This document shows, in pieces, positions 33,902-41,653 of a stretch of DNA of 45,525 bases; the stretch's first letter is position 1, and each line of letters begins with the position of its first letter. Below the pieces are notes generated by a model. That model was not told the DNA's origin. It saw only the letters and a list, made by a program, of their open reading frames with translations, and searched no databases. The position numbers were made by a program, and so were the translations under genes. Source of the DNA: GCA-002701945 sp964442015 (GTDB lineage: Bacteria > Fidelibacterota > Marinisomatia > Marinisomatales > TCS55); NCBI GenBank assembly GCA_964442015.1, contig CAYTYA010000006.1:1-45525 (forward strand), read 5' to 3'.

Positions 33902-35083
33902 GTGAATTTTTCTAGTTCGTTAATTTCAATAAGGGCAATCTTTCAGGTTGCCCTTCTTTTTATATTAAATTTTAATATTGCACTTAGTAAAGATATTGAT
34001 AATGATTACAATTTTAATTATCAATGTTTATGGGTTGTTAGAGATGCTTTGCAGACAAAGAAGTCAATTGATGAACTAATAAATTTTGCATCTGAAAGAA
34101 ATATAAACGATCTATTTGTACAGGTTAGAGGTCGCGGAGATGCATTATATGAATCTCAAATGATTCCGAGGAGCCAATTGCTATCCAGTGATAAATTTGA
34201 TCCATTGTCATATCTACTTCAAAATATAAAAGGTAGAGGGATTAAGGTGCATGCCTGGGTGAACGTGTATCTTGTTTGGTCTAGCAAGGTTATGCCTGAA
34301 GATAAAAAACATATAATTTATAAAAATGAAGATTGGATTGATACGATTGAAGAATGGCCGGTAGATATAAATAAACAGCTATATAAAATTTCAACAAGAA
34401 ATGAGGGTGAAGGTGTATTTCTCGCTCCTAATCATCCAGAGGTAAATAATTATTTAGTTTCTATTTTTAAAGAGATAATAGTTAATTATGAAATAGATGG
34501 CTTACACCTAGATTACATACGTTATCAAGATGTTGACTACGGAAGAAATCCTTATGCAATAGCTAAATTTATAAAGGATGTAGGACGAGACCCAAATCCT
34601 TGGTTTTTAGAGATGGAAAGAAGCAATATTGCAAGTCAAAGATTAATAGGAAATATGAAACAATGGAATAATGCTAAACGAAAATCTATTACAAATTTAG
34701 TAAAGGATGTAAAAGGAATTATAAAAGATATCCGTCCAAATATTATTTTGTCTGCTGCGGTAAAGCCTAATCTTTATGTTGCAAGAGAACGATTCCTGCA
34801 AGAATGGGATGTATGGTTGGCTGCTGGATATGTTGATTGGGTAGTTCCTATGAATTATTCACCTAATATGAGTGATTTTTCACAAAATATCAGCATTATT
34901 AATGATAATTTTCCAAAGAAATATCGTGACAAAATAATTATGGGAATCGCTCTTTATAATCAAAGTTCAAAGGATGTTGAAAAAAAGATAAAATATTCTA
35001 TTCAAGAAAAATTTGTAGGCATTTCAGTTTTCTCTTACAATCAGATGAAAAACAATTCTGACTATTCATCTTTACTTAATTAA
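33902..35083 (+). CDS. GHL10/DUF187-type glycoside-hydrolase-like secreted protein
   Basis: The family-10-like glycosyl hydrolase fold (GHL10, DUF187; TIM barrel) begins at YQCLWVVRDAL. Typical motifs follow: LFVQVRGRGDALYES, IKVHAWVNVYLVWSS, IDGLHLDYIRYQ and WVVPMNYSPN. The substrate is unknown for most members; cell-wall or polysaccharide cleavage is inferred. GTG 33902 gives 393 aa and a plausible signal peptide (RAIFQVALLFILNFNIALS). The frame stays open upstream to a TTG at 33848 inside rplQ. No ATG exists between these points and the domain, so the leader codons must cross the terminator hairpin. The stop is four bases before hutU. Confidence 0.8.
   Translation: MNFSSSLISIRAIFQVALLFILNFNIALSKDIDNDYNFNYQCLWVVRDALQTKKSIDELINFASERNINDLFVQVRGRGDALYESQMIPRSQLLSSDKFDPLSYLLQNIKGRGIKVHAWVNVYLVWSSKVMPEDKKHIIYKNEDWIDTIEEWPVDINKQLYKISTRNEGEGVFLAPNHPEVNNYLVSIFKEIIVNYEIDGLHLDYIRYQDVDYGRNPYAIAKFIKDVGRDPNPWFLEMERSNIASQRLIGNMKQWNNAKRKSITNLVKDVKGIIKDIRPNIILSAAVKPNLYVARERFLQEWDVWLAAGYVDWVVPMNYSPNMSDFSQNISIINDNFPKKYRDKIIMGIALYNQSSKDVEKKIKYSIQEKFVGISVFSYNQMKNNSDYSSLLN
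33931..33961 (+). terminator. Rho-independent terminator of the ribosomal super-operon
   Basis: An eight-base-pair perfect stem, AAGGGCAA (33931-33938) with TTGCCCTT (33948-33955), closes a nine-base loop and is followed by CTTTTT. It is 48 bases past the rplQ stop, as expected for an operon end. A weaker AT-rich hairpin, AATTCAC/GTGAATT (33887-33908) with five T's, lies just before it. Oddly, both fall within or against the 5' end of the next open frame. Confidence 0.8.
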
Positions 35084-35087
35084 ATAA

Positions 35088-36743
35088 ATGAAAATTAGTA
35101 TAAAACCACCTTTTGGAAATCAACTGACTTGTAAGAACTGGCAGATTGAAGCTCCTTACAGAATGATTCAAAACAATCTTCATCCTGATGTAGCAGAGGA
35201 CCCTGATAATTTAGTGGTTTATGGAGGTAAAGGGAAAGCCGCAAGGAATTGGGATTGTTATAATATGATAATTAAATCATTAGAGGAGTTAAATGAAGAT
35301 GAAACTCTTTTAATTCAATCAGGCAAACCAGTTGGTATAGTGAAGACACATAAATCTTCACCTCGTGTTTTAATTGCTAATTCAAATATAGTTCCTCATT
35401 GGGCAAACTGGGAGCATTTTAATGAGTTAGATAAAAATGGTTTAATCATGTATGGTCAAATGACAGCTGGTTCATGGATATATATTGGTACTCAAGGAAT
35501 CTTGCAAGGAACATATGAAACATTTGCTGCAGCTGCAAAACAACATTTTGACAGTGATTTAACTGGTAAACTTGTAGTGTCCGCAGGTTTAGGTGGTATG
35601 GGAGGCGCTCAACCTCTTTCTATTACAATGAATAATGGCGTTGCTTTAATTATTGAAGTGAATCCTGCTCGAATTCAAAGACGGTTAGATACTAATTATA
35701 TTCAACATTCTACAGATTCATTAAATGAGGCGATAAATATGGTTAAAAAAGCTATAAACAATAAAGAGTCATTATCTGTTGGGTTATTAGGCAATGCTGC
35801 CGATATAATACCAAAATTAGCCGAAATGGATATTATCCCTGATTTAGTCACGGATCAAACATCTGCCCATGATGAACTAGATGGATATATCCCAAATGGA
35901 TACACCTTCAAAGAAGCATTGGATCTAAGAAGGAAAAACCCTGATAAATATATTAGTGAGAGTTTTCGTGCAATGGGAGAGCATTGCAAAGGTATACTAG
36001 CCTTAAAGGATAAAGGTTCTATATGTTTTGATTATGGGAATAACCTAAGAGGTCAAGCAGCAAAATCAGGAATTCATAATGCCTTTGATTTCCCAGGTTT
36101 TGTACCTGCTTATATAAGACCTTTATTTTGTGAGGGAAGAGGGCCATTTAGATGGGTTGCATTATCTGGAAAAGAAGAGGATATTTTTAAGACAGATGAT
36201 AAGATTATTGAAATGTTTCCAAAAGACAAAACATTAACACGCTGGATTAACCTTGCTAGGGAAAAAGTAAAATTCCAAGGTTTACCAGCTAGAATTTGCT
36301 GGTTAAATTATGAACAAAGATCAAAATTTGGTGTAGAATTAAATAATATGGTTGCTAATGGTGAACTTCTAGCCCCAATAGTCATTGGAAGAGATCATCT
36401 TGATACAGGATCTGTATCCTCTCCTTATCGAGAAACTGAAAATATGTTAGATGGATCTGATGCAATTGCAGATTGGCCATTGCTAAATGCGCTTATGAAT
36501 ACTGCAAGTGGAGCTACATGGGTCTCCATACATCATGGGGGTGGAGTAGGTATGGGGTTATCTATTCATTCTGGACAAGTAATTTGCGCTGATGGAAGTA
36601 AAGAAATGGAAAAAAGACTCAAACGCGTCTTAAGTAATGATCCAGGAATAGGAATAATGCGTCATGCTGATGCGGGATATGAAAATGCTATAGATCATGC
36701 CGATAATTGGAATATAAAAATACCGATGAGAGAAAATAAATAA
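35088..36743 (+). CDS. hutU: Urocanate hydratase
   Basis: Converts urocanate to 4-imidazolone-5-propionate, the second step of histidine degradation, in the cytosol using tightly bound NAD+ as electrophile. It has 551 aa, close to the usual 550-560. The NAD-binding glycine run GLGGMGG is at 167-173, and the active-site cysteine is C404 in ARICWL. GRDHLDTGSV and SPYRETE match the family. It is followed with no gap by hutI. hutH, which makes urocanate, is not in the window. Confidence 0.97.
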   Translation: MKISIKPPFGNQLTCKNWQIEAPYRMIQNNLHPDVAEDPDNLVVYGGKGKAARNWDCYNMIIKSLEELNEDETLLIQSGKPVGIVKTHKSSPRVLIANSNIVPHWANWEHFNELDKNGLIMYGQMTAGSWIYIGTQGILQGTYETFAAAAKQHFDSDLTGKLVVSAGLGGMGGAQPLSITMNNGVALIIEVNPARIQRRLDTNYIQHSTDSLNEAINMVKKAINNKESLSVGLLGNAADIIPKLAEMDIIPDLVTDQTSAHDELDGYIPNGYTFKEALDLRRKNPDKYISESFRAMGEHCKGILALKDKGSICFDYGNNLRGQAAKSGIHNAFDFPGFVPAYIRPLFCEGRGPFRWVALSGKEEDIFKTDDKIIEMFPKDKTLTRWINLAREKVKFQGLPARICWLNYEQRSKFGVELNNMVANGELLAPIVIGRDHLDTGSVSSPYRETENMLDGSDAIADWPLLNALMNTASGATWVSIHHGGGVGMGLSIHSGQVICADGSKEMEKRLKRVLSNDPGIGIMRHADAGYENAIDHADNWNIKIPMRENK

Positions 36744-37949
36744 ATGCTTCAGTTAAAGAATATAGGTATTCTATCTACTTATAACTCAGAGACAGGTTCA
36801 TTTGATAGTTTAAAAAATTGTACGATTGATATTGAAAATGGAATAGTTATTGATATTGGAAAAAATGACAATAATGGTGAACATACAATTGATTGCAATC
36901 AGAAACTTGTTACACCAGGATTTGTAGACGCTCATACGCATCCTGTTTTTAAAAGTGGAAGAGAAAAAGAATTTACTCAAAGGATATCAGGGAAAAAATA
37001 TGAAGAAATATCCAAAGAAGGTGGAGGCATAAATTCTAGTATTATAGGAGTTAGAGAATCTAGCGAAACTGAATTATTAGATCTTGTTATGAAGCGGATG
37101 GATGAATTTTTAATCTTGGGTACGACTACTATTGAAGCAAAAACTGGTTATGGTTTAGATACAGAATCTGAGTTGAAATCACTTAGGGTTTTAGATTATG
37201 TTCATAATAACCATAAGATTGATATTTTCCCTACTTTTCTTGGTGCTCATTCGGTTCCAGATGAATTTAATGGAGATACAAATGCTTATGTCGATTTATT
37301 ATGTAATGAAATGATACCAGCAGTATCAGAACAGGGTATTGCAAAATTTTGTGATGTGTTTTGTGAAGTAGGATATTTTAGCCTTTCACAATCTAGGAAG
37401 GTTCTCAAAACTGCGATTAAACATAATTTACTTCCACGTATCCATACTGATGAATTTTCTAATATCGGAGGATCAAAGTTAGCGTCTGAAGTAAAAGCTG
37501 TTTCAGCGGATCATTTGATGGAAATATCAGATGAAGATATTGAATTATTATTTAATTCTGACACGATAGCAATATTATTGCCTGGAACTACTTTTTTTCT
37601 AGGAAAAGAAAAGTATGCCCCTGCACGTAAATTAATTGATAGAGGTGTTCATATTGCTGTAGCATCAGATTTTAACCCTGGTAGTTGTCATATTAAATCA
37701 ATGCCTTTTATAATTGGTTTATCCTGTATTTATTTAGGCTTGTCAATTGAAGAGGCATTAAAAGCAGCAACATGGTCGGGTGCATGTGCTATAAATGAAC
37801 AAGAGAGAATTGGTTCCATAGAGATTGGCAAACAAGCAGATTTAATTATTTGGGATTTAGACATTATAGAGCAGATACCATATAATCTTACCAGTACACC
37901 TATTAGGAATGTGATAAAAGCTGGTGAACCCTTGATAAGCCTTGATTAG
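36744..37949 (+). CDS. hutI: Imidazolonepropionase
   Basis: Hydrolyses 4-imidazolone-5-propionate to N-formimidoyl-glutamate, using the product of the adjacent hutU. It is an amidohydrolase-superfamily metalloenzyme of 401 aa. Metal/catalytic residues visible are H64 and H66 (VDAHTHPVF), H234 (RIHTDEF), H257 (ADHLMEIS) and D309 (ASDFNPGS). The start is adjacent to the hutU stop. The next step (HutG, HutF or glutamate formimidoyltransferase) is not encoded here. Confidence 0.97.
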   Translation: MLQLKNIGILSTYNSETGSFDSLKNCTIDIENGIVIDIGKNDNNGEHTIDCNQKLVTPGFVDAHTHPVFKSGREKEFTQRISGKKYEEISKEGGGINSSIIGVRESSETELLDLVMKRMDEFLILGTTTIEAKTGYGLDTESELKSLRVLDYVHNNHKIDIFPTFLGAHSVPDEFNGDTNAYVDLLCNEMIPAVSEQGIAKFCDVFCEVGYFSLSQSRKVLKTAIKHNLLPRIHTDEFSNIGGSKLASEVKAVSADHLMEISDEDIELLFNSDTIAILLPGTTFFLGKEKYAPARKLIDRGVHIAVASDFNPGSCHIKSMPFIIGLSCIYLGLSIEEALKAATWSGACAINEQERIGSIEIGKQADLIIWDLDIIEQIPYNLTSTPIRNVIKAGEPLISLD

Positions 37950-38003
37950 GAACAGATATCCCTGTAAACTTCTCATTATATTTTATCAAGATAAATAAAA
38001 TCA

Positions 38004-38450
38004 ATGAATAGAATACTTATATTATTTTTATTTTTCATAATTAGCTCACAGGCTCTGCATGCAAATTATGCTTTTTATCGAAAGGTGTCCTCAACATGTA
38101 AATCCTATCGTGTGGAAGTTGCTGCAGATGATATGGATCTTGATCTTGAGAATAATGATTTTTCTATTAATTTAGAAAGCAGAAGAAATAATTTTGAGAT
38201 GGTAATGCTTATTGGGTTTGCCTCAGCAGGTCAAGCAATTATTCATCAAAAACATCTTCAAAAAACAATAAATAATTATGAAGCAATAGTGCCTGAAAAA
38301 GTTAATGTAGTTGTTACGGTTCCCATTGGAAGAGATAAAACAATATTTTCAGCTGAAGCAAGCTCTACTATAGTACAAGAACTTGCTGATGGAACAGTAG
38401 ATACTGCTGACTTTATGAGGAAAATAAAAGATTCAATTCAAACATTGTAA
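38004..38450 (+). CDS. Secreted protein of unknown function
   Basis: The product is 148 aa and I do not recognise a family. An N-terminal signal peptide (about 1-20, ending ALHA) precedes a mature domain with one cysteine (STCKSYRVEV), an acidic patch DDMDLDLENND, a hydrophobic segment MVMLIGFASAGQAII (about 68-82), a beta-rich stretch VNVVVTVPIGRDKTIFSAEA and a C-terminal helix. It is nine bases before a DUF350-like gene with a strong AGGAGG site, so the two are probably cotranscribed and may work together in the envelope. Confidence 0.7.
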   Translation: MNRILILFLFFIISSQALHANYAFYRKVSSTCKSYRVEVAADDMDLDLENNDFSINLESRRNNFEMVMLIGFASAGQAIIHQKHLQKTINNYEAIVPEKVNVVVTVPIGRDKTIFSAEASSTIVQELADGTVDTADFMRKIKDSIQTL

Positions 38451-38459
38451 GGAGGAATT

Positions 38460-38696
38460 ATGTTAGATCCTACTAGCTTTTCTGGTTTATTAGCAGAATA
38501 TGGACGTGCAATCGGTTGGTCTGTGGCTGCTGCAATTGGTTTTTCATTTGGCGTTGGTTTAGCTCTCAAAGTATTTGATTGGCTATCAACTGATATTGAT
38601 GAATGGGAAGAAATAAAAAAGGGGAATATGGGTGTTGCTTATATATTTGTTGCTCTGATTGTAATGGTCGGATTTTTAGTCCATAAAGTAATATAA
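38460..38696 (+). CDS. Small DUF350-like membrane protein
   Basis: The product is 78 aa with two membrane helices (about 15-38 and 55-76). The pattern of a first helix ending GVGLALKVFDWL, a short acidic linker, then KKGNMGVAYIFVAL resembles one repeat of DUF350 (PF03994) inner-membrane proteins. This is from memory of the family, not a search. TAAGGAGGAATT gives one of the best ribosome binding sites in the window. The function is unknown. Confidence 0.7.
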   Translation: MLDPTSFSGLLAEYGRAIGWSVAAAIGFSFGVGLALKVFDWLSTDIDEWEEIKKGNMGVAYIFVALIVMVGFLVHKVI

Positions 38697-38711
38697 ACCA
38701 GTAATAAAACT

Positions 38712-38746
38712 AAATGAAAGGGGCCCTATTGGGCCCTTTTCATTTT
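38712..38746. terminator. Bidirectional terminator between convergent genes
   Basis: A 15-pair stem (38712-38726 with 38731-38745, one G-T pair) has the core GGGCCC/GGGCCC and a TATT loop, flanked by A-rich and T-rich arms. It ends the plus-strand unit and, read on the other strand, the minus-strand gene. That gene's TGA stop (38740-38742) lies inside the stem. Confidence 0.88.
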
Positions 38747-40224
38747 AGGATAATCAATATAAATACTGCAGAAACAGTATTAAGAAAATTTACCATATCA
38801 TTATCAATATAGTAGATACCTGATATATGTGATGATGGTGTATCACAGTGAGTTCTTTTCTCTGTAATATTATTGCATTTTATACATTGAAAGTTTGCTT
38901 GCATAAATCCTCCAATAAATGAGTCCACAAGGCTACCAATACTTCCAGTAATTACTATTAAACAAATTAATGGTAATGAAACATTCCATATTAATCCAAT
39001 AAGGCCAATTATAATTGCACCTAATATTGATCCAATTGTACCAAGAAATGATATGGCTCCGGAAGTACCTTTTGGTACTCTTGCAAATTTAATTACATGA
39101 AAAGGGTCAGTGGAATTAAATGAACCAATTTCACTAGCCCAAGTATCGGCAGTTGCAGCTGCAATAACTGCAAGGTATAAAATATAAAAATTTTCGTTTG
39201 GTGCATAAAAATTAATAATTGCAATAATCGTTGCAATACCTCCATTTGCTAATACTTGTATAATATCTCGTTTTGAACCTTTATGTAATTGATTATCATC
39301 CGTCGTAGATATTTTTGAAATAATTGATGATAGGATAAAGAATGTGATGATTGGCACAATCCATTTTAATCCTCCAGCGCCAAAGATTATAATACCCATG
39401 ATATATGCAGCAACTACTCCATTTTTACTTAAAGATTTAAGCTTAAATACAATATAGAAAGCAATTCCTGATAGTATACTCCATGTTAATAAACTATGAA
39501 GATTTCCGTGAGTATAATTTATAAGATATAAGTCATAGCTTAATGCTGCAATAATAGGTACTGAAAAATTATCAGATCCACGATAACTATTTGACTCTGA
39601 TAAAGTCACGAGCATAGCAACAAATCCACTTACCCCTATTAAAATTGATAGAGGAATAAAGAAAGCAGCGTCAAAAAGCCATGCAAAAGCGTCTGTTCCA
39701 ACATAGATAATCATAAAAGTTGATAAGAACATACCTACGCAACCCTCAATAGATTTTATATCTACCCATAATTTAAATTGCCTTGGATGTTTGGTGCGTT
39801 CTCCAACCATTGCTGCAATCGTATCAGAAAATGTCATTATTAAAATAGACAATACTAGTGTAATTGGTTTTTCCCACCAAAAAGCAGCTAATATTAAGAA
39901 TGCAAGTGGAAAATATACTGTACCATAGCTTACTCTATCCGTTGAATGCATTCCCTTAAAAATTTTATTATTTAATGCGATTGTATTAATAATGATAAAG
40001 ATAATAGCAAGAGTAATAGGAGGAAATTTTGATGTAAAAATAAATGGGCAGACTGAGACCAGTGTCCCCACAATTACATGCACTAATTTTCGGCTAGATT
40101 CAGGTTTCCAACGAAGATATGAACGGGCACCTTCACTAATACCAATTAATAGAAAAATTGATATCAAGAATAGAAATAAAGTAGTCCATTCATTTGCAAA
40201 AGGTTTCCATATAGGTAAATGCAT
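38740..40224 (-). CDS. Fused dolichol/phytol-kinase-like and DUF92 membrane protein
   Basis: The product is 494 aa with many membrane helices. The N half (to about 200) resembles the SEC59/VTE5 family of CTP-dependent polyprenol or phytol kinases: SRKLVHVIVG (about 43-53), MTFSDTIAAMVGE and a KSIEG motif. The C half (about 245-494) is DUF92 (COG1836), the family of plant VTE6 phytyl-phosphate kinase: AATADTWASEIG, GTSGAISFLGTIGS, SLVDSFIGGFMQ and a CIKCNNITEKRTHC cysteine motif. Together they could phosphorylate an isoprenoid alcohol twice to its diphosphate. The substrate is not known from sequence. It is the only minus-strand protein gene in the window and stands alone between two plus-strand units. 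Confidence 0.8.
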   Translation of the reverse strand: MHLPIWKPFANEWTTLFLFLISIFLLIGISEGARSYLRWKPESSRKLVHVIVGTLVSVCPFIFTSKFPPITLAIIFIIINTIALNNKIFKGMHSTDRVSYGTVYFPLAFLILAAFWWEKPITLVLSILIMTFSDTIAAMVGERTKHPRQFKLWVDIKSIEGCVGMFLSTFMIIYVGTDAFAWLFDAAFFIPLSILIGVSGFVAMLVTLSESNSYRGSDNFSVPIIAALSYDLYLINYTHGNLHSLLTWSILSGIAFYIVFKLKSLSKNGVVAAYIMGIIIFGAGGLKWIVPIITFFILSSIISKISTTDDNQLHKGSKRDIIQVLANGGIATIIAIINFYAPNENFYILYLAVIAAATADTWASEIGSFNSTDPFHVIKFARVPKGTSGAISFLGTIGSILGAIIIGLIGLIWNVSLPLICLIVITGSIGSLVDSFIGGFMQANFQCIKCNNITEKRTHCDTPSSHISGIYYIDNDMVNFLNTVSAVFILIILK

Positions 40225-40363
40225 TGGTTAAAAATTATATAGTGTGTAAGAGAAATAATAGATTTGATTTTTTTAAATAATATTACTCAATTGGTGTACA
40301 ACAAAATTTCATTTATATTTCAATATGAAAAACAAATGATGATTTGTTATAAAGGGGGAGTTT
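40225..40363. promoter_or_regulatory. Divergent intergenic region with a possible promoter for ppk2
   Basis: This 139-base AT-rich gap separates divergent genes and must hold both start signals. On the plus strand TTGGTG (40291-40296), a 17-base spacer and TATATT (40314-40319) form a weak sigma70-like pair. AAGGGGGAG just before the ATG at 40364 is a clear ribosome binding site. In such AT-rich DNA the promoter boxes are tentative. Confidence 0.35.
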
Positions 40364-41137
40364 ATGAAATATAATGAAGAAATTGAAAGACTGCAGATTG
40401 AGTTGCTCAAAATGCAGACCCACGTAAAAAATAAAGGTTTAAGAATTGCGTTAATTTTTGAAGGTCGTGATGCTGCTGGTAAAGGTGGTACGCTTAAAAG
40501 AATTACAGAACATTTGAATCCGCGAGGTGCAAGAGTTGTTGCTCTTGAAAAACCTAGCGATCGTGAAAAGACTCAATGGTATTTTCAACGATATGTTACT
40601 CACTTACCTGCAGGTGGTGAAATTGTTCTGTTTGATCGCAGTTGGTATAATAGAGCGATGGTTGAGCCAGTAATGGGTTATTGTACAGATGAACAGCATA
40701 AAAGGTTTTTAAAATATGCACCTCAATTTGAACAGTTATTGGTTAAAAGTGGAATCCAATTATTTAAATTTTATTTTTCTGTATCAAAGAAAGAACAAGA
40801 AGATAGATTTAATTCACGCGAGACTGATCCATTAAAGCAATACAAGTTGTCTCCTGTAGATAAACAAGCACAGGAATTATGGGATCAATATTCCATACGC
40901 AAGTTTGAAATGCTGAACGCTACGAATCGTTCTCTTACACCATGGACTATTATACGATCAGATGATAAGAAAAAAGCACGGCTTAATTGTATTAAGAATA
41001 TTTTATTTAATATGGATTATGAAGGAAAAATCGCTAAAAAGCACCTTGAGTTTGATCATGAAGTTGTTATTTCAGGAATAGATGAAATAAAGATTATGGA
41101 AGATAACTTATTAAATCCTGAATTATTACCAGGTTAA
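40364..41137 (+). CDS. ppk2: Polyphosphate kinase 2 family protein
   Basis: PPK2 enzymes use inorganic polyphosphate to phosphorylate nucleotides (AMP, ADP or GDP depending on class). It has 257 aa in a single domain. Walker A is GRDAAGKG (34-41, with D36 and K40) and Walker B is LFDRSWYNR with D91. The lid region FNSRETDPLKQYKLSPVD and YSIRKFEML match the family. One domain suggests class I or III; the preferred nucleotide cannot be decided here. It leads a plus-strand run with short spacings, followed seven bases later by a SixA-like gene. Confidence 0.93.
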   Translation: MKYNEEIERLQIELLKMQTHVKNKGLRIALIFEGRDAAGKGGTLKRITEHLNPRGARVVALEKPSDREKTQWYFQRYVTHLPAGGEIVLFDRSWYNRAMVEPVMGYCTDEQHKRFLKYAPQFEQLLVKSGIQLFKFYFSVSKKEQEDRFNSRETDPLKQYKLSPVDKQAQELWDQYSIRKFEMLNATNRSLTPWTIIRSDDKKKARLNCIKNILFNMDYEGKIAKKHLEFDHEVVISGIDEIKIMEDNLLNPELLPG

Positions 41138-41144
41138 TGTATTA

Positions 41145-41645
41145 TTGAAAAGTCTATTACTTACTAGACACGCAAAATCGAGCTGGGATCATGCTGGTTT
41201 ATCAGATTTAGAACGCCCATTAAATAGCAGGGGTAAAAAAGCAGCACCTCTTATGGGCCAATTAATTCGTAAAAAAAAGGATATTCCTGATATTCTTATT
41301 TCCAGTCCTGCAAATCGAGCATTTTCTACTGCTAAGGTATTTGCAGAAACATTTGGATATATTGAAAATGATATCATCATAAATAATACTATTTATGGCG
41401 CTGGTCCTTATCAATTATTAGATATCGTGAAGGATCAAGAAAATATATATCATTCAATAATGTTGTTTGGGCATAACCCAACTTTTACAACTTTTGCAAA
41501 TATGTTATCTAACGAAAATATTTTTAATGTTGTAACGTGTGGAGTGGTAAGAATTGATTTTAATATACAAAATTGGATAGATATTGATTATGGTTCCGGG
41601 AACATGATATATTATGAGTTTCCCAAGAAGCATGCAAAACAATAG
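41145..41645 (+). CDS. SixA-like histidine phosphatase
   Basis: Histidine-phosphatase superfamily (RHG fold), 166 aa. The phospho-acceptor is H9 in LLLTRHAKSSWD. RPLNSRGKKAAPLMG and the second catalytic histidine H110 in FGHNPTFT match SixA proteins, which remove phosphate from phosphohistidine in phosphorelay or PTS proteins. The start is TTG without a strong ribosome binding site, seven bases after ppk2, so translation is probably coupled. The actual substrate is unknown. Confidence 0.85.
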   Translation: MKSLLLTRHAKSSWDHAGLSDLERPLNSRGKKAAPLMGQLIRKKKDIPDILISSPANRAFSTAKVFAETFGYIENDIIINNTIYGAGPYQLLDIVKDQENIYHSIMLFGHNPTFTTFANMLSNENIFNVVTCGVVRIDFNIQNWIDIDYGSGNMIYYEFPKKHAKQ

Positions 41646-41653
41646 GTATAGCA

